Part shown: positions 59,811-64,000 of the stretch, piece after piece
How positions within the stretch are numbered: position 1 is the stretch's first letter
How the letters are laid out: every line of letters begins with the position of its first letter
Virus record (IMG/VR): IMGVR_UViG_3300043436_004687
Span: 197,099 to 261,098 of that record
Length of the DNA stretch: 64,000 bases
Reading direction: 5' to 3' (one strand)
DNA from: a virus
Translations under genes and position numbers: made by a program
The notes under the pieces: model-generated
The model's database searches: none
Told to the model about the DNA's origin: nothing
What the model saw: only the letters and a program-made list of their open reading frames with translations

Positions 59811-60040
59811 AATTTTACTTTTTCAATTCCTAAATAAAAATTTTTAAATTCATTTATATTAAATAATCTGACAGCAAAGAAAATACTACCATCTCCTTCT
59901 GAATGTAAATAAGCGTCAAAAAAACCTCCTTTATCAAATAATAGTATATTATCACCATTAAATAAACAAGGAATTTCATCATAAACACTTTTACCAAAAT
60001 AACCACTTTCTAAGATAAATTTTTCAGTTAAATTTTCCAT
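59807..60040 (-). CDS. Unknown 77-aa protein
   Basis: FILESGYFGKSVYDEIPCLFNGDNILLFDKGGFFDAYLHSEGDGSIFFAVRLFN: beta-rich small protein. Stop is TGA in an ATGA junction. Role unknown. Confidence 0.58.
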   Translation of the reverse strand: MENLTEKFILESGYFGKSVYDEIPCLFNGDNILLFDKGGFFDAYLHSEGDGSIFFAVRLFNINEFKNFYLGIEKVKL

Positions 60041-60043
60041 AAA

Positions 60044-60253
60044 TTAATTATTATAAGTTTCTAAAGGGCAAGAATCGGGTATATCTAACCTATTACTTCC
60101 AGCTGTATGATCTAAATCTAATAAAAATGGTGTAAAATCTTTATTATCGTCTCCATAATCACAGATAAACGCAGTTGTATGACCTTCACCCTTTAATTTT
60201 ACGCAATACTTACATTGATAACAACTATCTATTATATTTTCTATTTTTTTCAT
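60044..60253 (-). CDS. Small Cys-rich zinc-binding-type protein, 69 aa
   Basis: DSCYQCKYCVKLKGEGHTTAFICDYG, then IPDSCPLETYNN. Cys pattern CxxCxxC...C...C and the SCPL end are similar to the plus-strand protein at 27559 (PLECPLRN). Probably a small metal-binding family. Role unknown. Confidence 0.62.
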   Translation of the reverse strand: MKKIENIIDSCYQCKYCVKLKGEGHTTAFICDYGDDNKDFTPFLLDLDHTAGSNRLDIPDSCPLETYNN

Positions 60254-60483
60254 AAATTTATAGTTTTTAAATTTTCAATGTCTGCAATAAATTGACCTTT
60301 TTTAACTAACATTTCACCCAAATCATGTGTGATTTGTGCTAATAATAAACCATCTTTATTACCCATATCTTTTTCAGTTATTTTTATGTGTCTATTAAGA
60401 TGTGTTAAACTCTCATTCAAACTAATTAATTTTTTATCAATGAGTTGATTTAACAATTCTTTTTGTCTTCTATTTAATTCCAT
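60250..60483 (-). CDS. Small helical protein, 77 aa
   Basis: RRQKELLNQLIDKKLISLNESLTHLNRHIKITEKDMGN and LLLAQITHDLGEMLVKKGQFIADIENLKTI: heptad-like helices, coiled coil. First gene after a possible promoter box at 60503-60510. Role unknown. Confidence 0.58.
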   Translation of the reverse strand: MELNRRQKELLNQLIDKKLISLNESLTHLNRHIKITEKDMGNKDGLLLAQITHDLGEMLVKKGQFIADIENLKTINL

Positions 60484-60502
60484 AATTATTAGTTTTAAAA
60501 GA

Positions 60503-60510
60503 CAAAGATA
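60503..60510 (-). promoter_or_regulatory. Possible -7 box before the small-gene run
   Basis: Minus strand TATCTTTG within the 57-base gap between 60483 and 60541. A TTG at the usual distance is absent, so weaker than other promoters listed. Confidence 0.35.
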
Positions 60511-60540
60511 TAAATTTAATAATTAATAACCTAATATTTT

Positions 60541-61977
60541 TTAATTAAATTTAATACTAGGTAATAATTTTTTTAATTTTTCATAATTCTCCCCACCAAC
60601 ATCTTCTTTATCTACACTAAAAAATTCTAATTTACCTCCATTGGATTTATCTAAATATTTAATATTTTCTGATATTTCCTTTATCTTATTACCCTTTAAA
60701 TTTATACAGATTAAACTTTTACATTCACCTAAATAATCGGGTAGTATTTCTATTAAATTATTGGGTAATGAAAGAGTTTCTAACTCTTTTAATTTACTTA
60801 TAGATGGGTGTAATTCTTTCATTTTGCAATTCATTATATAAATTATAGAAACATCTTTAAATCGACTTATATCTGGTAATTTTGGTATAATACAATCTCT
60901 AAAAGGTAGGCTTTGAATCAAATCATCTAAAACATCAAACATTCCTTCTGGAAAACCAAAATTATTTAAATAATCAACAAATTTATTTTTTATGTTTTTA
61001 TTTGTTTTATTCAGATCTTTGGCCATCCTTATCAATTCATTATAAAAATAATTTGATAAGATTTCTGATTTTTCAAATACTTTATCATACAGTGATTTTT
61101 CCTCTTTATCAGTCCTATCCATTATCTGATTGGATGGGAAATGTAATTGCCACAATTTAAGATTTTTACCTAAAAATGTTTCATTATCAATTATAATATA
61201 TAATTTTGATTTTTTCCCATTAGGTTCTAATTGTTCGGTATAAGTTTTAAACATTCCGTTGGGTTTACCTTCCCTTAATTCAGCAGTGCACCAATTGGTT
61301 AATTTACCAAATATGAGACTTGCATGTACAGTTAAAGGAATAAACACTGTAAAGTTTTTATCTCTTGCTGGAATTTCAGCTTGTTTAGAATTTACAAATG
61401 TTAATAATTGTTTTTCTAATTCAGAAACATCTCTTTCAATAAAAGGGTCAACAACATTATATAATTGTTCTAAATTTTTATATTGGTTGATATTTGTTGG
61501 GTCTGTTATGTTTAATAATTTTGAATTATTTTCGCATAAATCTTTAAATAGTTTTTTTCTTTTATTGGCTTCAAATATTTTAAAATGTTCATGGGCTGAA
61601 GGTAAATCCTCATTGATAAATCTTTTTGCTTCGTCTATTTTTCCTGATTTAATAAGCCTAACAAATACTTCTAATAACCATTGAAGATAAATTTTATTTT
61701 TTGTTGGATCCGCTTGAACCATAGATATAAAAGTATCTTCATGAATTTTTATTGTTGTTTTAAAACTAATGGTGTCTTTACCTTCATAATTAGATCGCTT
61801 TTTAACTGTTTTAGTCATTAAAAAATAATCAGATATGGAACTCTCTATGACATTAGAATCAACCCAATTATTAATTTCGTCTCGCAATATTTGATATTCT
61901 ACATCTTCAATTACATTATATTGTTCAGCTAAATAAGCAATTCTATTTACACCTATATCTTCCTTTTCTTTACTCAT
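60541..61977 (-). CDS. WCTA-type protein with C-terminal leucine-rich repeats
   Basis: 478 residues. Middle region: FTVFIPLTVHASLIFGKLTNWCTAELREGKPNGMFKTY and KLYIIIDNETFLGKNLKLWQLHFPSNQIMDRTDKEE, a pattern (WCTA, LYIIID, QLHF..NQ.MD) that I know from several phage proteins of unknown function. Residues 380-460 carry LRR-like units: FKDVSIIYIMNCKMKELHPSISKL, KELETLSLPNNLIEILPDYLG, KSLICINLKGNKIKEI. LRRs are rare in phages and are protein-binding scaffolds; attached to this domain they suggest host-protein targeting. Confidence 0.75.
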   Translation of the reverse strand: MSKEKEDIGVNRIAYLAEQYNVIEDVEYQILRDEINNWVDSNVIESSISDYFLMTKTVKKRSNYEGKDTISFKTTIKIHEDTFISMVQADPTKNKIYLQWLLEVFVRLIKSGKIDEAKRFINEDLPSAHEHFKIFEANKRKKLFKDLCENNSKLLNITDPTNINQYKNLEQLYNVVDPFIERDVSELEKQLLTFVNSKQAEIPARDKNFTVFIPLTVHASLIFGKLTNWCTAELREGKPNGMFKTYTEQLEPNGKKSKLYIIIDNETFLGKNLKLWQLHFPSNQIMDRTDKEEKSLYDKVFEKSEILSNYFYNELIRMAKDLNKTNKNIKNKFVDYLNNFGFPEGMFDVLDDLIQSLPFRDCIIPKLPDISRFKDVSIIYIMNCKMKELHPSISKLKELETLSLPNNLIEILPDYLGECKSLICINLKGNKIKEISENIKYLDKSNGGKLEFFSVDKEDVGGENYEKLKKLLPSIKFN

Positions 61978-62208
61978 TATAATCTAGTGCTTCTAATATC
62001 TGATGTTTATTTAATTTAAATTTATTTATATTTACTCCATTAAAATTGAATGAATTATTTGGTGGTAGGATGTATTTTAAGTCTGGTGATAAATTACAAA
62101 TAACCCACTCATCTGTTTGAAAGTATCTAACTTTTGCTTTATTTTGGTGGGGTATAAATTGTAAATAAAAATAATAAATTTCACCCCTTAAGGTTTTTTA
62201 ATTCTCAT
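61970..62208 (-). pseudogene. Gene with a one-base frameshift at an A6 run
   Basis: ATG at 62208 forms an ATGA junction with the upstream stop and reads RIKKP then TAA. With one more A in the run (about 62192-62198) it continues TLRGEIYYFYLQFIPHQNK, AKVRYFQTDEWVICNLSPDL and KYILPPNNSFNFNGVNINKF to TAA at 61970, about 79 residues, overlapping the LRR gene start by 8 bases. The open part has no own start codon. Real mutation or missing base in the assembly. Confidence 0.62.
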
Positions 62209-62414
62209 TGTATTTCAATTAAATCTTTCGGAATATCAAACCAATTTGAATATTTAAAATGTTTAATCTGATGGTTACCAATAGATCCATCTTTAAATTT
62301 TACAATTCTACCATCAAAAACCCTATCGGTTCCAACATAATTTCTAAATAACCAACGTGGATTATCAGATGGTTTAATAATCCTAATTTTAACATATTCA
62401 AACATTTGCCACAT
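62205..62414 (-). CDS. Unknown 69-aa protein
   Basis: MFEYVKIRIIKPSDNPRWLFRNYVGTDRVFDGRIVKFKDGSIGNHQIKHF: beta-rich and basic, SH3-like layout possible. TGA stop coupled to the following ATG, ATG overlapping the upstream gene by 17 bases. Role unknown. Confidence 0.58.
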   Translation of the reverse strand: MWQMFEYVKIRIIKPSDNPRWLFRNYVGTDRVFDGRIVKFKDGSIGNHQIKHFKYSNWFDIPKDLIEIQ

Positions 62415-62907
62415 CTAATTTTATCCCAATAGATTGAAATAATTCAACAAATTTTTCTACATTCATCGGGAATGATGTTTTATATGCTCTTCTTGGGGAT
62501 GGATAATTATCTTTTATAAAATCCCACTCCCTAAATTCCTTACTATAAAATAATTCCCCAACAAACTTACCATTTTCAGTAACGTCCCAAGCATAGTCTA
62601 CACCAGGGGAATTGCAAGGTTTATGATTAATATTTTTAAATATGTTAGATAAATTATTTGGGGAGAATTCAGTGGCAAGATTTATTTCTTTTAATGAGCT
62701 ATAACTTTTAAAAAAACCGTTTGTAAATCTTACATCAATAGTACTCCAATCTTGCGTTGGTGGCCACCAATCATTTTCTCTAGTTGCTGGAGCTAAATCC
62801 CTACTATGATGTTTTTCTTCAGCACTTTCTATTTCTAATTGAACTATTACTTTAGCATCAGTCTTAACATTGACTAATTTTCCTTTTAATAAATTTGTGA
62901 TTTCCAT
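62398..62907 (-). CDS. Unknown 169-aa protein
   Basis: ATG at 62907 is chosen because an upstream ATG (62952) lies inside the promoter. ITNLLKGKLVNVKTDAKVIVQLEIESAEEKHHSRDL, NDWWPPTQDWSTIDVRFTNGFFKSYSSLKEIN, GVDYAWDVTENGKFVGELFYSKEFREWDFIKDNYPSPRRAYKTSF. Trp-rich alpha/beta protein, not recognised. First gene under the repeat-bearing promoter. Confidence 0.62.
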   Translation of the reverse strand: MEITNLLKGKLVNVKTDAKVIVQLEIESAEEKHHSRDLAPATRENDWWPPTQDWSTIDVRFTNGFFKSYSSLKEINLATEFSPNNLSNIFKNINHKPCNSPGVDYAWDVTENGKFVGELFYSKEFREWDFIKDNYPSPRRAYKTSFPMNVEKFVELFQSIGIKLDVANV

Positions 62908-62976
62908 TATTGCGTTTTTTTCTATTATTGCGTTTTTTCTGCAAATATACATTTATTGCGTTTTTTTCGCAATAAT
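62906..62976 (-). repeat. Three direct copies and one inverted copy of TTATTGCG around a promoter
   Basis: On the plus strand ATTATTGCGTTTTTTTCT (62906-62923), ATTATTGCGTTTTTTCT (62924-62940) and TTATTGCGTTTTTTTC (62953-62968), and CGCAATAA (62968-62975), so the third unit also forms an inverted repeat with a T7 spacer. The copies flank both promoter boxes, as operator sites often do. Repeats 1 and 2 would lie in the mRNA leader. Confidence 0.6.
62942..62972 (-). promoter_or_regulatory. Leftward Bacteroidota-type promoter with operator-like repeats
   Basis: On the minus strand TTG (62972-62970), 20 bases, TATATTTG (62949-62942). It should drive the 62398 gene and perhaps the run of small genes down to 60.5 kb. 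Confidence 0.72.
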
Positions 62977-62989
62977 GCAATTTTTATTT

Positions 62990-64000
62990 TTAAGAAAACG
63001 GTGTTTCATCAACATTTTCTTCCTCTGTCTCATTGTTCATTGCATCACCAATAAGTGCACCCATTATGTTACCACCCACCGTTGCCCCCAATAAAGGGTC
63101 ATCAGTTATGTAACTAATAGCCATAGATTCTACAAACCCATCATCTTCACACACTTCTCTTTCTTTAAAATAATTTTTAACATAAGATTCATCTTTTTTA
63201 TTAGATATGAATAATCCATTTTCATCACGCTTGGTGATACTTTTAGCTTTAGAAGTAAAGTCCTGAATTCTTTTAAGGTATTGACGTTTCTTCAAATCAC
63301 CATGCCAAATATGGTATAAGTCACCCTTAACAAATCCTATTTTACCTTTTACTACATCATAAAATTCTTTACTCCATTTATTGACTTCATCAATATTATC
63401 TGTAAATGATTTGGTGATACAATTGTGAGGTATTTGACCAGCAGAAGCATGTGCAATTATATGATCAGCACCACCAATTAAAGCTCTATCATATAATGGT
63501 ACTTGTTTTAAGATTTCACGCCTTGCGCCCCAAGCAAATCCTACGTGTCCATGGTTATTATAATTATCATCTTTCCATAAACTTGTTGTGGAAAAATTAG
63601 CACAAAAGCTACGCCAAACTTTATTGTTTCGTAAATTAGGTAAATGAGTTAAATGTAATGGTTCCATATTAAATGATGGTTTAATTTCATTTTCATCTAA
63701 GTGGACACAATACTCAAATGGTTGGATAATGTTATTATTTTTCAATGATTTTACACCCTCTGTTAACCAATTTAAGTTGTTAAATAAAACATCAGCATCA
63801 ACCCAAAAAATGTATTTATATTTTTTAGGTAAATTATTGATAATGTTATTTAATAAAGTTTCCTTATGCCAAAGTAAATTTTCGGTGTAAATTCTTTTTA
63901 TATTTTCATTTTCATCAAGCTGCGGTTCAGTATTACCAATAACACACTCTATAATAGAATGATTAAGATGTTTTATACTTTCATACCAGATTTTAAATGC
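62990..64000 (-). CDS. Glycosyltransferase, N-terminus cut by window edge
   Basis: 336 residues visible in one frame from 64000 to the stop at 62990; the start is outside. KYKYIFWVDADVLFNNLNWL carries the DxD site, then FCANFSTTSLWKDD, GHVGFAWGARREILKQVPLYDRALIGGADHIIAHASAGQ, and a helical region with DVVKGKIGFVKGDLYHIWHGDLKKRQYLKRI; this is a GT-A enzyme of a type seen in phages. The C-terminal tail ends in a glycine-rich DPLLGATVGGNIMGALIGDAMN stretch then an acidic end, which may be a glycine-zipper contact. Acceptor unknown. Confidence 0.82.
   Translation of the reverse strand, partial: AFKIWYESIKHLNHSIIECVIGNTEPQLDENENIKRIYTENLLWHKETLLNNIINNLPKKYKYIFWVDADVLFNNLNWLTEGVKSLKNNNIIQPFEYCVHLDENEIKPSFNMEPLHLTHLPNLRNNKVWRSFCANFSTTSLWKDDNYNNHGHVGFAWGARREILKQVPLYDRALIGGADHIIAHASAGQIPHNCITKSFTDNIDEVNKWSKEFYDVVKGKIGFVKGDLYHIWHGDLKKRQYLKRIQDFTSKAKSITKRDENGLFISNKKDESYVKNYFKEREVCEDDGFVESMAISYITDDPLLGATVGGNIMGALIGDAMNNETEEENVDETPFS

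Noticed and set aside
61259-61684. 141-aa plus-strand frame
   Set aside because: Antisense within the WCTA/LRR gene, whose protein pattern is convincing.
1-64000. CRISPR array or integrated prophage in a bacterial chromosome
   Set aside because: No regularly spaced repeats, no integrase or attachment site, and no bacterial housekeeping genes were seen in the window.

Overview
The window reads as part of the genome of a large, very AT-rich tailed phage (myovirus, T4-like structural module) infecting a member of the Bacteroidota, probably a Flavobacterium-like host. The T4-type virion proteins are recognisable: terminase large subunit, portal, prohead protease, acidic scaffold, major capsid protein, a gp5-like baseplate hub with OB fold, a gp19-like tube-fold protein and an S74-type tail fibre. 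The host guess rests on several promoters of the Bacteroidota type (TTG, 19 or 20 bases, TAnnTTTG) and on the near absence of Shine-Dalgarno sequences. No integrase, rRNA or ordinary bacterial metabolic operon is present.

Layout. 1-811 (minus): C-terminally cut tail fibre. 870-3139 (plus): small virion-type proteins of unknown role, one with a WYL-like fold. 3221-5713: a glycosyltransferase interrupted by a complete intein with a LAGLIDADG endonuclease. 5716-9128: unknown and tube-like genes, including one gene broken by an in-frame TGA. 9191-11967: nucleotide and regulatory genes (HD-domain protein, dUTPase, IMP dehydrogenase/GMP reductase-like) behind host-type promoters. 11990-12280: an apparently non-coding structured RNA with its own terminator. 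12327-16454: a tightly overlapped glycan cassette of four glycosyltransferases and an LpxA-like acyltransferase. 17345-17464: a second structured RNA. 17535-22696: PhoH-like ATPase, HAD-like protein, two more glycosyltransferases, a deoxyribosyltransferase-like protein and a gp55-like late sigma factor. 22738-28819: baseplate and virion genes and an initiator-like tRNA-Met.

28884-48655 is almost all minus strand and holds the head and packaging module, read from right to left: small membrane and KTSC proteins, a long virion protein split by a probable -1 frameshift on an A10 run, terminase, portal, protease, scaffold and capsid, then a free-standing EDxHD-type homing endonuclease, a ParB-like/kinase-like fusion and a GNAT-like protein. 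At 48.7 kb back-to-back divergent promoters drive the KTSC gene leftwards and a ClpC-like unfoldase plus a CHC2 zinc-finger protein rightwards. 51893-64000 is mainly minus strand: a pair of minimal nucleotidyltransferases, a plus-strand RHH + HNH insert, then a run of about 20 tiny overlapping accessory genes (zinc ribbons, single-pass membrane proteins, one lipoprotein), an LRR/WCTA-type protein and finally another glycosyltransferase cut by the right edge.

How it fits together: the gp55-like sigma factor probably reads a repeated TATTTATAAATAAA-like motif found in front of several virion genes, while host-type promoters serve regulatory and accessory genes. Eight glycosyltransferases plus an LpxA-like enzyme suggest glycosylation of virion, DNA or host surface. 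The ClpC-like protein has a VGF loop and could redirect host ClpP. Three genes need a one-base shift at an A homopolymer to be read through; these are either real frameshifts or assembly indels, and this should be settled before interpretation.
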